DNA of 17,247 nucleotides from CAG-273 sp964618105 (GCA_964618105.1 CAZUAJ010000017.1:1-17247); one strand, 5' to 3'; positions 1-7,894 are shown, counted from the first letter of the stretch. Numbers and translations: made by a program. Notes: generated by a model not told the origin, from the letters alone.

Positions 1-66
1 AAATTTTTCAAGATGTTTAATAAATTTTAAAAAAATTGGAGTAAATATTTTTTTGAAAAATATATC

Positions 67-95
67 TTGTAATATATATTCAAAAATGATAAAAT
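67..95 (+). promoter_or_regulatory. Probable sigma-A promoter for the murB operon
   Basis: A -35-like TTGTAA (67-72) is followed after 17 nt by TAAAAT (90-95), with a TG one base upstream (87-88) that gives an extended -10. Transcription would start near 102, about 28 nt before the murB start. No other promoter is visible before the terminator at 6979, so it may serve all six downstream plus-strand genes. The region is so AT-rich that chance matches are common, hence moderate confidence. Confidence 0.55.
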
Positions 96-129
96 CTAGA
101 AATGAAAATATAAATAGGAGGAATAATCC

Positions 130-1050
130 TTGATAAAACAAAAAAGTTATGAATTGTTAAAGCAAAAATTAGTAAACAGTATAGTAAAGTCAGACGAACC
201 AATGAATAAACATACTAATTTTAAAATTGGTGGAAACGCAGATATATTTATAATAGCAAAAAATATAGAAGAAATACAATTTGTTACTAAATTTGCAAAA
301 GAAAATAATATATCACTTACCATTTTAGGAAATGGAAGCAATGTGCTAGTATCAGACAAAGGAATAAGGGGAATTGTATTACAGGTTGGACTAAAAGAAA
401 TAAATATAGAAAAAAAAGGAAGTGCTTTAATTGAAGTTGAAGCAGGAACCATGCTAGGAGCTTTAGCTCAAATATTATTAAAACAAAGTATAGCAGGATT
501 TGAATTTGCAGCAGGTATTCCAGGTAGTATAGGCGGAGCAATAAGAATGAATGCTGGTGCTTATGGCGGAGAAATGAAAGACATTATAAAAGATGTTACA
601 GTATTAAATGAAAATGGAAATATTATAACATTGCCTAAAGAACAATGTGAATTTTCATACCGTTACAGCAGATTTGTAAGTTCAAAAGAAATAGTAATAA
701 AAGCAACGTTAGAACTACCATATGGAAACGAAAAAGAAATAAAAGAAAAAATGGAAGAGTACGCACAAAGTAGAAAAGAAAAACAACCACTGAATTTGCC
801 ATCAGCAGGAAGTATATTTAAAAGAGGGGAAAATTTTATTACTGCTAAGCTGATTGATGAATGTGGACTAAAAGGATATACATCAGGTGGTGCACAAGTA
901 TCAACTATGCATGCGGGTTTTGTTGTGAATTTAGGTAATGCTACTGCACAAGATGTTTTAAATGTTGTACAACATGTAAAACAAGTTGTACTTGAAAAAA
1001 CAGGTAAAAAAATTGAATTAGAAATTGAATTATTAGGAGAAGGGATTTAA
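130..1050 (+). CDS. murB: UDP-N-acetylenolpyruvoylglucosamine reductase MurB
   Basis: MurB is a cytoplasmic FAD enzyme that uses NADPH to reduce UDP-GlcNAc-enolpyruvate to UDP-MurNAc, the second committed step of peptidoglycan precursor synthesis. The 306-residue length matches Firmicute MurB. The FAD-binding part shows NTNFKIGGNAD (about 29-38), the GNGSN loop (67-71) and the GIPGSIGGAIRMNAGA block (about 129-144). The C-terminal domain shows PSAGSIFKR (224-232), in which S228 is the expected proton-donor serine. It also has the SGGAQVSTMHAGFVVN segment and a terminal LEIELLGE in which E298 is the likely catalytic glutamate by alignment from memory. The start is TTG at 130, supported by AGGAGG at 116-121 with an 8-nt spacer; no in-frame ATG is equally well placed. 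The stop lies 4 nt before the next start, so translation is probably coupled. Identity is secure. Confidence 0.97.
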   Translation: MIKQKSYELLKQKLVNSIVKSDEPMNKHTNFKIGGNADIFIIAKNIEEIQFVTKFAKENNISLTILGNGSNVLVSDKGIRGIVLQVGLKEINIEKKGSALIEVEAGTMLGALAQILLKQSIAGFEFAAGIPGSIGGAIRMNAGAYGGEMKDIIKDVTVLNENGNIITLPKEQCEFSYRYSRFVSSKEIVIKATLELPYGNEKEIKEKMEEYAQSRKEKQPLNLPSAGSIFKRGENFITAKLIDECGLKGYTSGGAQVSTMHAGFVVNLGNATAQDVLNVVQHVKQVVLEKTGKKIELEIELLGEGI

Positions 1051-1054
1051 TAAA

Positions 1055-2593
1055 ATGAAAGGTTTTTTTAAATGGTTTAGTAATAGTACTAAAATGAAAA
1101 GATGGATAGTATTAGTAATAATAGGAATATTATTGGCATGTTATGGAATGTCTAGTGTTCTAACAGCAGAAAGACTTGATTTTTGGCCTTTAGCGAAAAT
1201 AATAATTTATTTTATTATAGGTTTCATATTTGTAATTTTTGGTATGATTAATATGCAAAAAAGAACTTTAGAATTATTAGTACGAGAAACCGATAACAGA
1301 ATAGAAAATGAAAATACAAAGGTTAATAGCTTAATATATAACAAGAAAATATATGACCAAGGACCTAAGATAGTAGCAATAGGTGGTGGAACTGGATTAA
1401 ATTCAGTTCTAAAAGGATTAAAAAATTATACAGATAATTTGACAGCTATTGTTACCGTATCAGATTATGGAGAAATTGTGCCAGAATCTAGAAGAACCTT
1501 GGAAACAATGCCATTAGATGATATAAAAGAAAGCTTAGTTGCTTTATCAAAAGATGAAAACACAATGGAAAAAATTATGAATATGCAATTTTCAAAAGGT
1601 AAATTAAAAAATTTATCTTTTGGTGATATTTACTTACTTGGAATGAAAGAGATTTATGGAGATTTTGCAAAATCTGTTGAACAAACTAAAAACGTATTAA
1701 ACATAATTGGTAGAGTTCTTCCTGTAACATTGGAACCAATACAAATTTGTGCAGAATTAGAAGATGGAACTGTAATAGAAAGCAGAGATAAAATTCCAGA
1801 AATAGTAAATTCAAAAACAAGTAAAATAAGTCGCATTTTTATAAATCCAACAAATTGTAAGGTGGCACCAGGAGTGTTACAAGCAATTGAAGAAGCTGAT
1901 GCAATAGTTATTGGACCTGGCAGTTTATATACTAATGTTATTCCAAATCTTTTAGTAAATGGAGTAGCAAAAGCAATTAAAGAAAGTAAAGCATTTAAAA
2001 TATATGTAAGCAATATTATGACAACAACGGGACAAACAGACAATTATACATTATCAGACCACATTAAAGCCATAAATGAACATGCAGGTAAAGGAGTTAT
2101 TAAATATTGCATATATGATACAGGAGAACTAATACCAGAATATATTAGAAAATATAATATGCAAGGACAAGAATTAGTACAAATAGATACGGCAAAAGCA
2201 AAAGAACAAGATGTATATTTAATGCAAAGAGATTTATCTTATGTAGTAGAAGATCACATAAGACATAATCCGGATGCAATAGCAGCATCAATTATTCAAC
2301 TGATTTGTGATGATTTAAAATTTAAAGATATGCAAAACGATACTAAATATGTATTACTAAAAGATAGACTAAAAGAAGCAAAGAAATCTTTAAAAGATGA
2401 AAAGAAAAATGATAATATGAGAAAAACAAAAAAGAAAAAGTCCAGAGGAAAAAGTAAATTTTTTGAGAAATATCAAGAAAGAATTGAATCTATACAAGAA
2501 TCGGATGAAAAACTAAAAGAAAGACAGAAAATAGAGCAAGAAGAAAAAAAGAAGTTCCTTAACGAAATAAAAAAAGAAAAACAAAAAAGGTAA
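1055..2593 (+). CDS. Membrane-anchored YvcK/CofD-like protein (GlmR family, divergent)
   Basis: This is a 512-residue protein whose core (about 103-425) is the YvcK/CofD Rossmann fold. YvcK (GlmR) of Bacillus binds UDP-sugars and links carbon status to cell-wall synthesis. Visible family marks are KIVAIGGGTGLNSVLKGL (105-122), FGDIYLLG, IGPGSLYTN (286-294) and NIMTTTGQTD (320-329). Two signature motifs are altered. The usual DDGGSSGRLR-type stretch reads SDYGEIVPESRR (136-147), and the usual MTQPGETDGYT-type stretch reads MTTTGQTDNYT. Typical YvcK has about 320 residues. Here two predicted membrane helices (about 17-37 and 47-66) precede the core, and a Lys/Glu-rich, probably coiled tail (about 430-512) follows it. 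The gene sits 4 nt after murB, which fits a cell-wall link. The usual neighbours rapZ and whiA are not here. Family assignment is firm; retained function is uncertain. Confidence 0.85.
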   Translation: MKGFFKWFSNSTKMKRWIVLVIIGILLACYGMSSVLTAERLDFWPLAKIIIYFIIGFIFVIFGMINMQKRTLELLVRETDNRIENENTKVNSLIYNKKIYDQGPKIVAIGGGTGLNSVLKGLKNYTDNLTAIVTVSDYGEIVPESRRTLETMPLDDIKESLVALSKDENTMEKIMNMQFSKGKLKNLSFGDIYLLGMKEIYGDFAKSVEQTKNVLNIIGRVLPVTLEPIQICAELEDGTVIESRDKIPEIVNSKTSKISRIFINPTNCKVAPGVLQAIEEADAIVIGPGSLYTNVIPNLLVNGVAKAIKESKAFKIYVSNIMTTTGQTDNYTLSDHIKAINEHAGKGVIKYCIYDTGELIPEYIRKYNMQGQELVQIDTAKAKEQDVYLMQRDLSYVVEDHIRHNPDAIAASIIQLICDDLKFKDMQNDTKYVLLKDRLKEAKKSLKDEKKNDNMRKTKKKKSRGKSKFFEKYQERIESIQESDEKLKERQKIEQEEKKKFLNEIKKEKQKR

Positions 2594-2617
2594 AACAAAA
2601 GGGTAGGGGATATACAA

Positions 2618-4654
2618 ATGAAATACGAAAATTTAGAATTTGAAAAAGCATTAAAACAAGATTGGTTAATTACAAATGGATTAGGTGGTTACAGTAGTTC
2701 AAGCATTTTAGGAATAAATACTAGGAAATATCATGGATTATTAGTTGCTCCATTAAATCCACCAGGCAATAGAAATTTAATTTTATCTAAAGTTGATGAA
2801 TGTTTTGAAAGTGGTGGGCAAGAATACGCTATATATTCTAATATTGGAAAAGATTATATTTCAAAAGGATACCAATATTTGAAATCTTTTGAAAAAGAAT
2901 ACATTCCCATTTTTACTTATGAAGTTGATGGAGCAATTATAAAAAAATATATTTGTATGGATTATGGAAAAAATACAGTTTGTGTTTTGTATAATATAAA
3001 AAACAATGAAAAAAGAACAAAATTTAAAATAGCTCCTATAGTTAATTTCAGAGATTTTCATGCAACGACACCAAATACTACATTTGAATTAAAACAAGAA
3101 ATAAAAGATACAAAAGTAAAATTAATTATAAATAATAAAAACCAAACTCCAATATATATGAAAGTTTCAGAAGGAAAATATATAGAACATTTTAATGATA
3201 CTTTTAAAAATATGTATTATATAGAAGAAGAAAAAAGAGGACAAGATGCTGAAGAAAATTTAGCAGTACCAGGAGTTTTTGAAATAAAATTAAGAGCAAA
3301 TGAAGAAAAATTTATTACATTTATTTGTTCACTTGAAGAAAATATAGATGAATTAGATGGCAAAGACCTAGTTAATAAAGAAATAATACGAATTACAAGT
3401 GAACTATATGATTCATATTTATTAGATACAAAAAAAGAATATTCAGATAAATATAAAACATTAATGCGAGATTATATAATTACATCAGACAATTTTATTG
3501 TATATAGACCATCATTTGCGTTATATACAATAATAGCTGGCTACCCATGGTTTTTAGATTGGGGAAGAGATGCAATGATTGCGTTTGAAGGAACAGTGTT
3601 AATACCAAGAAGATTTAAAATAGCCAAGGAAATACTGCTAACATTTATAAGAGATATTAAATATGGTTTGGTGCCAAATGGCTATTCTGGATATGATGGA
3701 AGACCTTTATACAACAGTGTTGATTCTTCACTATTACTGTTTGAACAAGTAAGAAAATATTTAGAATATACACATGACTATGAATTTTTAAAAAGCCAAT
3801 TATATGATGTATTAAAAAAAGTAATAGAGGCGTATATAAATGGAATTGACTTAGACGGCAACAACATTCACTTAGACAATGAAGATGGACTACTATCATC
3901 AGGAACTGAACAAATACAAAATACATGGATGGATGCCAAAATTGGAAATATTGTTGTTACACCTAGAAATGGCAAAGCAATAGAAATAAATGCACTATGG
4001 TATAACGCGTTAAAAATAATGGAAAATTTTGCAAAATTGTACAAAGAAAAAGAATTGGCAAAAAAATATGCTGAATTAGCAAAAAAATGTAAGGAAAATT
4101 TTAGCCAAAAATTCTATAACAAAAAAAGAAAATGCTTTGACGACTTAGTGGGAGATAATTCAATAAGACCAAATCAATTATTTGCAATAGGGCTACATTA
4201 TCCTGTGATTGAGCCAGATTCAGAAGAAGCAAAAAACTCCTTCGAAACAGTTAATAAAAAATTGTTAACACAATATGGATTAAAAACATTAGCAAAAGGT
4301 GAAAAATGTTACAGAGAAATATATGAAGGTGACCAAATAAAAAGAGATATGAGCTATCATCAAGGAATTACCTGGCCATGGCTTTTGGGAATATACTCGG
4401 ACAGTTTTTTAAATATTATAAATGCAGAAAAAAATAAAACCAAAAAACAAGAATTAGAAAAAAAATATGCTGAATTTGTTGAAAAAATTGAAAAAACATT
4501 TTATGACGAAATGTATAATCGTTCAACAGTTGGAAGTATAAGCGAAATATATGATTCGTCAAAACCATACGAAGCAAAAGGTGCTTATGCTCAAGCGTGG
4601 TCAGTGGCGGAGATATTTAGAATTATTGTAAAAAACATAGAAAGTAAAAGTTAA
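2618..4654 (+). CDS. Bacterial glycogen debranching enzyme, amylo-alpha-1,6-glucosidase (GH133 type)
   Basis: A 678-residue cytoplasmic protein with the bacterial GDE layout. An N-terminal GDE_N-like beta domain (about 10-250) begins with WLITNGLGGYSSSSILG and NTRKYHGLLVAPL. An (alpha/alpha)6 GDE_C domain (about 285-675) follows. Family motifs include WFLDWGRDAMIAFEG (311-325), TWMDA (436-440, where the acid residue is expected), RPNQLFAIGL and YHQGITWPWLLG (580-591). It is expected to hydrolyse alpha-1,6 branch glucose from glycogen or limit dextrins. It lacks a GH13 4-alpha-glucanotransferase domain, so a separate transferase, phosphorylase or amylase would have to prepare its substrate. 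No signal peptide is visible. The ATG at 2618 follows a GGGTAGGGG site at 2601-2609. The gene starts 24 nt after the yvcK-like stop and is co-directional. No other glycogen genes occur in the window. Confidence 0.92.
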   Translation: MKYENLEFEKALKQDWLITNGLGGYSSSSILGINTRKYHGLLVAPLNPPGNRNLILSKVDECFESGGQEYAIYSNIGKDYISKGYQYLKSFEKEYIPIFTYEVDGAIIKKYICMDYGKNTVCVLYNIKNNEKRTKFKIAPIVNFRDFHATTPNTTFELKQEIKDTKVKLIINNKNQTPIYMKVSEGKYIEHFNDTFKNMYYIEEEKRGQDAEENLAVPGVFEIKLRANEEKFITFICSLEENIDELDGKDLVNKEIIRITSELYDSYLLDTKKEYSDKYKTLMRDYIITSDNFIVYRPSFALYTIIAGYPWFLDWGRDAMIAFEGTVLIPRRFKIAKEILLTFIRDIKYGLVPNGYSGYDGRPLYNSVDSSLLLFEQVRKYLEYTHDYEFLKSQLYDVLKKVIEAYINGIDLDGNNIHLDNEDGLLSSGTEQIQNTWMDAKIGNIVVTPRNGKAIEINALWYNALKIMENFAKLYKEKELAKKYAELAKKCKENFSQKFYNKKRKCFDDLVGDNSIRPNQLFAIGLHYPVIEPDSEEAKNSFETVNKKLLTQYGLKTLAKGEKCYREIYEGDQIKRDMSYHQGITWPWLLGIYSDSFLNIINAEKNKTKKQELEKKYAEFVEKIEKTFYDEMYNRSTVGSISEIYDSSKPYEAKGAYAQAWSVAEIFRIIVKNIESKS

Positions 4655-4698
4655 TAATACAAATATTTAAATAATTAAAAACACGGAAAGAGGAAAAA

Positions 4699-5184
4699 AT
4701 GAGAATACTAGGAATCGACCCCGGCTTTGCAATTACTGGGTTTAGTATAATAGATTATGTAGGTAATAAATTTAAATTGATAACATCTGGAGCAGTACTT
4801 ACAAAAGCAGGGGAATCATTTCCACAAAGACTACTAAAACTAAATAATGACTTAGAAGAAATAATAGACACATATAAACCAGACGCAATATCAGTTGAAG
4901 AACTGTTTTTTAACAACAATGCAAAAACGGCTATAAATGTAGCACAAGCAAGAGGAGTAATATTGGTAGTAGGATGTAGAAAAGGAGTACCTACTTATGA
5001 ATATACTCCACTTCAAATAAAACAAGCAGTAGTTGGCTATGGAAGAGCAGATAAAATACAAGTACAAAAAATGGTAAAAACCATATTAAAAGTAGACAAC
5101 CTACCAAAATTAGATGACACAACAGACAGTATGGCAGCTGCAATTTGTCATGCACACTCTGCAAAATTCGCAGAAAAATTATAA
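4699..5184 (+). CDS. ruvC: Holliday junction resolvase RuvC
   Basis: RuvC is the dimeric, metal-dependent endonuclease that cuts Holliday junctions in the RuvABC recombination pathway. The 161-residue RNase H-fold protein keeps the full acidic tetrad: D7 in GIDPGFAITGF, E67 in SVEELFF, and D140 plus D143 in DDTTDSMAAAICHAH. The conserved NNNAKTAINVAQARGV and TPLQIKQAVVGYGRADK segments are also present. The start ATG at 4699 has AAAGAGGA at 4687-4694. ruvA and ruvB, which often follow ruvC, are not adjacent; holA lies downstream instead. The stop codon (5182-5184) coincides with the first bases of a long inverted repeat. RuvC is usual in Clostridia, whereas Bacillus-type Bacilli use RecU, which supports the clostridial assignment. 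Confidence 0.96.
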   Translation: MRILGIDPGFAITGFSIIDYVGNKFKLITSGAVLTKAGESFPQRLLKLNNDLEEIIDTYKPDAISVEELFFNNNAKTAINVAQARGVILVVGCRKGVPTYEYTPLQIKQAVVGYGRADKIQVQKMVKTILKVDNLPKLDDTTDSMAAAICHAHSAKFAEKL

Positions 5185-5316
5185 AATGTCAGTTTTGGGG
5201 ACGTTCCTTCACCTGACATTTTTGTCAGGTGTGGGGACAGACCTTGATTTTTAAGGTGTGTCCCTCTAACTGACACTTTTGTCAGGTGAAGGAACGTCCC
5301 CAAAACTGACATTTTA
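5182..5316. repeat. Long composite inverted repeat, REPIN/MITE-like, between ruvC and holA
   Basis: Bases 5182-5218 and 5280-5316 are perfect reverse complements (37 bp). Inside them are three consecutive hairpin units, each bounded by TGTCAG and CTGACA: A at 5187-5218, B at 5223-5275 and C at 5280-5311. They are separated by TTTT and CTTT. A and C are mirror copies containing GGGGACGTTCC. B holds its own 12-bp stem with one mismatch, GGGACAGACCTT against AAGGTGTGTCCC. The element begins on the ruvC stop codon and ends just upstream of the holA ribosome binding site, so both reading frames stay intact. The design resembles palindromic elements mobilised by single-strand Y1 (RAYT/IS200-like) transposases; no such gene is in this window. 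As RNA it would fold strongly and could affect read-through or transcript processing. The repeat is directly visible; the class is inferred. Confidence 0.9.
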
Positions 5317-5330
5317 AGAAAGGAAGTATT

Positions 5331-6335
5331 ATGGCAGTATATTTGTTTTATGGAGAAGAAACATATTTATTAGAAACAAGAGTAAAGAAAATAAGAAAAG
5401 AGTTTCCGCAATTAATATTAGGAATAAATTTTGTTCAAATTGATGACACAAATGTAGAACATTTAATTTCAAATTTAGAAACACCTGCATTTGGTTTTGA
5501 AAAAAAACTTATTATTGCAAAAAATACTGGACTTTTCAAAAAAGAAAAAAAACAAGGTAAAACTGAATCGAAAAAGAAAAAAACAGATGAAACTAAAATG
5601 CTTTTACATGAAAAAATAGCAAAATATATACAAGAAAATGTAGAATATATAAAAGAAGGCGTAGATTTAATTTTTGTTGAACAAGAAATAGAAAAAAATA
5701 CTTTATACCAAACAATTGAAGATGTTGGAGAAGTGAAAGAATTTGCACTTTTAAAATTGCCAGAACTTATTGGAAATATAAAGAAAATAGCAATAGCATA
5801 CAAAGTGAATATAAATGATGAAACAGCAAAATACTTAGTGGAATGTTGTGGAACAAGTATGCAAGATTTAATAAACGAAATTAGAAAACTTATTGAATAT
5901 AAAGGTGAGAATAATACTATTACAAAACAAGACATAGAATTGTTGTGTACTAAACAGATACAAGCTGTTATATTTGATTTGACAGATAATTTAGGCAAAA
6001 AAGAAACAGCAAAAGCACTGGAAATATATAAAGGGTTAATTAGTAATAAAGAGCCAATACAAAAAATATTAATAACACTATATAACCACTTTAAAAAATT
6101 ATATATAGTAAAAATTTCAGAAAAATACAATGAAGATATTGCAATTGCAATGAATTTAAAACCAAACCAATTGTTTTTGATAAGCAAATATAAAAACCAG
6201 GCAAAGTATTTTGAAATACAAGAACTAAGAAAAATATTAGAAGAGTTAATAAATTTAGATGCAAACTATAAAATAGGTTTAATTTCACTAGAAATAGGAA
6301 TGGAGTCTATACTTTGCAAATATTGTTCAAATTAA
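5331..6335 (+). CDS. holA: DNA polymerase III delta subunit HolA
   Basis: The delta subunit is the clamp-loader arm that opens the beta sliding clamp during replication. The 334-residue length matches the family. The N-terminus has the typical YLFYGEETYLLETRVKKI (about 4-21), followed by TPAFGFEKKLIIAKN. Next comes a Lys-rich linker (about 65-88), then VDLIFVEQEIEKN. A helical C-terminal half includes DETAKYLVECCGTSMQDL, a collar-like FDLTDNLGKKETAKAL and the basic NHFKKLYIVK stretch. Like other delta subunits it has no intact Walker A motif. ATG 5331 follows AAAGGAAG at 5319-5326. That site lies just outside the inverted repeat, so holA keeps its own translation signal. The gene is probably transcribed from upstream of ruvC unless the repeat terminates transcription. 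Confidence 0.92.
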   Translation: MAVYLFYGEETYLLETRVKKIRKEFPQLILGINFVQIDDTNVEHLISNLETPAFGFEKKLIIAKNTGLFKKEKKQGKTESKKKKTDETKMLLHEKIAKYIQENVEYIKEGVDLIFVEQEIEKNTLYQTIEDVGEVKEFALLKLPELIGNIKKIAIAYKVNINDETAKYLVECCGTSMQDLINEIRKLIEYKGENNTITKQDIELLCTKQIQAVIFDLTDNLGKKETAKALEIYKGLISNKEPIQKILITLYNHFKKLYIVKISEKYNEDIAIAMNLKPNQLFLISKYKNQAKYFEIQELRKILEELINLDANYKIGLISLEIGMESILCKYCSN

Positions 6336-6358
6336 TAAAATGAAAGGGAGATGAGAAG

Positions 6359-6970
6359 ATGCCAAACTGGAGAGTACATTTGGAAATAGCAAAAAAATTA
6401 AATAAACAAATAAATTTTGATAAAGAAGATTTGAATTTATTTTTATTAGGAAATATTGCACCAGACATAAACAACGGATTTATAGTAAAGGATATATCTC
6501 AGGTTTACAATCATGATCAGACACATTTATATAATGAAGACAATTCATTTACATATATTAATTTCTACAATAAATATAAAGAACTATTAAGAACAAATCC
6601 AGTTGTATTTGGTTATTTTACTCATTTGTATACAGATTACTTACTAAATAAAAATTATAATGCAAAATGTTTACAAAAACATTTAAATAAAGAAGAATAT
6701 ACAAAATTGAAACACAAAGACTTGAAAAAATATGATAATAAGTATATTGAAAATACAATTGAATTAGATAACTATAAAGAAGCATTAAAAGAATTGCAAA
6801 TAATAGATGAAGTTTCATTAATAGAACAAGATTTGGAAAATGTAATAAATTTTTTGAATAATAAAAAAGCTGAAGAAGATTTTAAATTAGAATTCTATAC
6901 GGTTAAAGAATTAGATGAAGAAGTGGAAGAAATAACAAATCAAATTTATAAGTTTATAAAATTTCAGTAA
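6359..6970 (+). CDS. Zinc-dependent phospholipase C-fold protein (function unknown)
   Basis: A 203-residue protein with the helical zinc-dependent phospholipase C/S1-P1 nuclease signature. Visible marks are W4 and H7 at the N-terminus, LLGNIAPDI (29-37, D36), H52 and H56, and FGYFTHLYTDYL (84-95, H89 and D93). These match the ligand types expected for such metal centres. There is no signal peptide, unlike the secreted clostridial alpha-toxins, so it is probably cytoplasmic and not a toxin. Similar short cytoplasmic members are known in Firmicutes with unproven substrates. The C-terminal part (about 110-203) is charged, helical and poor in recognisable motifs. ATG 6359 follows GGGAG at 6346-6350, and the gene begins 23 nt after holA. 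It ends the operon, just ahead of a strong hairpin. The fold call is fairly safe; enzymatic activity is not established. Confidence 0.75.
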   Translation: MPNWRVHLEIAKKLNKQINFDKEDLNLFLLGNIAPDINNGFIVKDISQVYNHDQTHLYNEDNSFTYINFYNKYKELLRTNPVVFGYFTHLYTDYLLNKNYNAKCLQKHLNKEEYTKLKHKDLKKYDNKYIENTIELDNYKEALKELQIIDEVSLIEQDLENVINFLNNKKAEEDFKLEFYTVKELDEEVEEITNQIYKFIKFQ

Positions 6971-6978
6971 AAAAAGGT

Positions 6979-7016
6979 GTTTCTGTTTTGATTTTTTAAG
7001 TTATCAAAACAGAAAC
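6979..7016. terminator. Bidirectional intrinsic terminator between convergent operons
   Basis: GTTTCTGTTTTGAT (6979-6992) and ATCAAAACAGAAAC (7003-7016) form a perfect 14-bp stem with a 10-nt loop. It lies 8 nt after the stop at 6970 and 16 nt beyond the minus-strand sigK stop. On the minus strand the stem is followed within a few bases by TTTTTT (complement of 6970-6975), giving a classic terminator for sigK. On the plus strand the U-tract is weaker (TTTAATATAT). Confidence 0.85.
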
Positions 7017-7032
7017 TTTAATATATATTGTT

Positions 7033-7731
7033 CTATTCTCTAAATTCTTTAGCTAATTTATTAATGGCTTTAGTTTCAATTCTAGAAACATAAGAACGAG
7101 AAATTGCCATTGAATCTGCAATTTCATTTTGAGTTTTAGGTTTTTCTCCATTTAGACCAAAACGAAGTTCTAAAATAGTTTGTTCTCTTTCTTTCAAAAT
7201 TTCTTTCATTTTTTCATATAATTTTTTTATTTTGAATTTTAAATCTATCTCGTCTTCAATATTTTTATCATTATTCTCTAAAATTTCCTGAAGAGTAATA
7301 ACATTGTCATCTTTATCTTTTCCAATAGGATCATCTAAGTATACTTCTGCACTTAATTTTTTTGTACTTCTCAAATACATAAGTATTTCATTATCAATGC
7401 AACGAGAAACATAAGTTGCAAGTCTAACACCTTTTGAATTATCAAAACTATTTATTCCTTTAATTAAACCAATACTGCCAATAGAAATTAAATCATCTTG
7501 GTCAACTTTAGAATTGGCATACTTTTTACAAACGTGAGCAACTAATCTTAAATTTCTTTCAATTAAAATATTTCTTGAGTTATCATCTCCATTTTTCATT
7601 AATTCCAAATATTTTTTTTCTTCTTCACTACTTAATGGGGTAGGAAACAAATTGCTATTTGAAATATATCCAACTAAAAATATGGCTGAATTTAAAAAAG
7701 CCAAAAAACTGCTAATAGAAAAGGCAAACAT
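7033..7731 (-). CDS. sigK: RNA polymerase sporulation sigma factor sigma-K (pro-SigK)
   Basis: Sigma-K drives late mother-cell transcription during endospore formation, including coat genes and mother-cell lysis. The 232 residues form one uninterrupted frame. A hydrophobic pro-sequence (about 1-21, ending IFLVG before Y22) aligns with the Bacillus segment removed by the SpoIVFB protease, so cleavage at about G21/Y22 is expected. PLSSEEEKKYLELMKNGD and NILIERNLRLVAHVCKKY follow, then region 2 with DLISIGSIGLIKGINSF and RLATYVSRCIDNEIL. The DPIGKDKDDN linker comes next, and last region 4.2, a helix-turn-helix with TQNEIADSMAISRSYVSRIE. No skin-type element interrupts the gene. The start CAT at 7729-7731 has GGAGG (complement of 7739-7743). 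A CATATAAT (complement of 7759-7766) resembles a sigma-E -10 element, but I see no good -35. It is the only minus-strand gene here. Confidence 0.95.
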   Translation of the reverse strand: MFAFSISSFLAFLNSAIFLVGYISNSNLFPTPLSSEEEKKYLELMKNGDDNSRNILIERNLRLVAHVCKKYANSKVDQDDLISIGSIGLIKGINSFDNSKGVRLATYVSRCIDNEILMYLRSTKKLSAEVYLDDPIGKDKDDNVITLQEILENNDKNIEDEIDLKFKIKKLYEKMKEILKEREQTILELRFGLNGEKPKTQNEIADSMAISRSYVSRIETKAINKLAKEFRE

Positions 7732-7894
7732 ATATATACCTCCAAATAAATATATAAAATTATATGCAATGAAAAAAATTAAAGTGCCTGGACTTTGAAA
7801 AGAAAAATATTTAATCCAAAAGCATTAAATGTAAAGCTTTAAAATAAAAAAATTATTTTTTGGAACAATATATAACAAATTAGCAAAAAAATAA

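Noticed and set aside
1654..2043. 129-codon minus-strand frame within the yvcK-like gene
   Set aside because: It is a shadow of the coding frame: no ribosome binding site and no recognisable protein features.
5182..5316. CRISPR array or tandem-repeat cluster
   Set aside because: The units are inverted and self-complementary, spacers are only 4 nt, and there are no cas genes.
5435..6187. 250-codon open frame on the minus strand opposite holA
   Set aside because: It is fully antisense to a well-supported gene, is rich in Ile/Phe/Ser as expected from AT-rich antisense reading, and has no motif.
7759..7766. Sigma-E promoter for sigK (CATATAAT on the minus strand)
   Set aside because: The -10-like octamer is good, but no convincing -35 lies at the right distance. 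It is mentioned in the sigK entry and not called as a feature.
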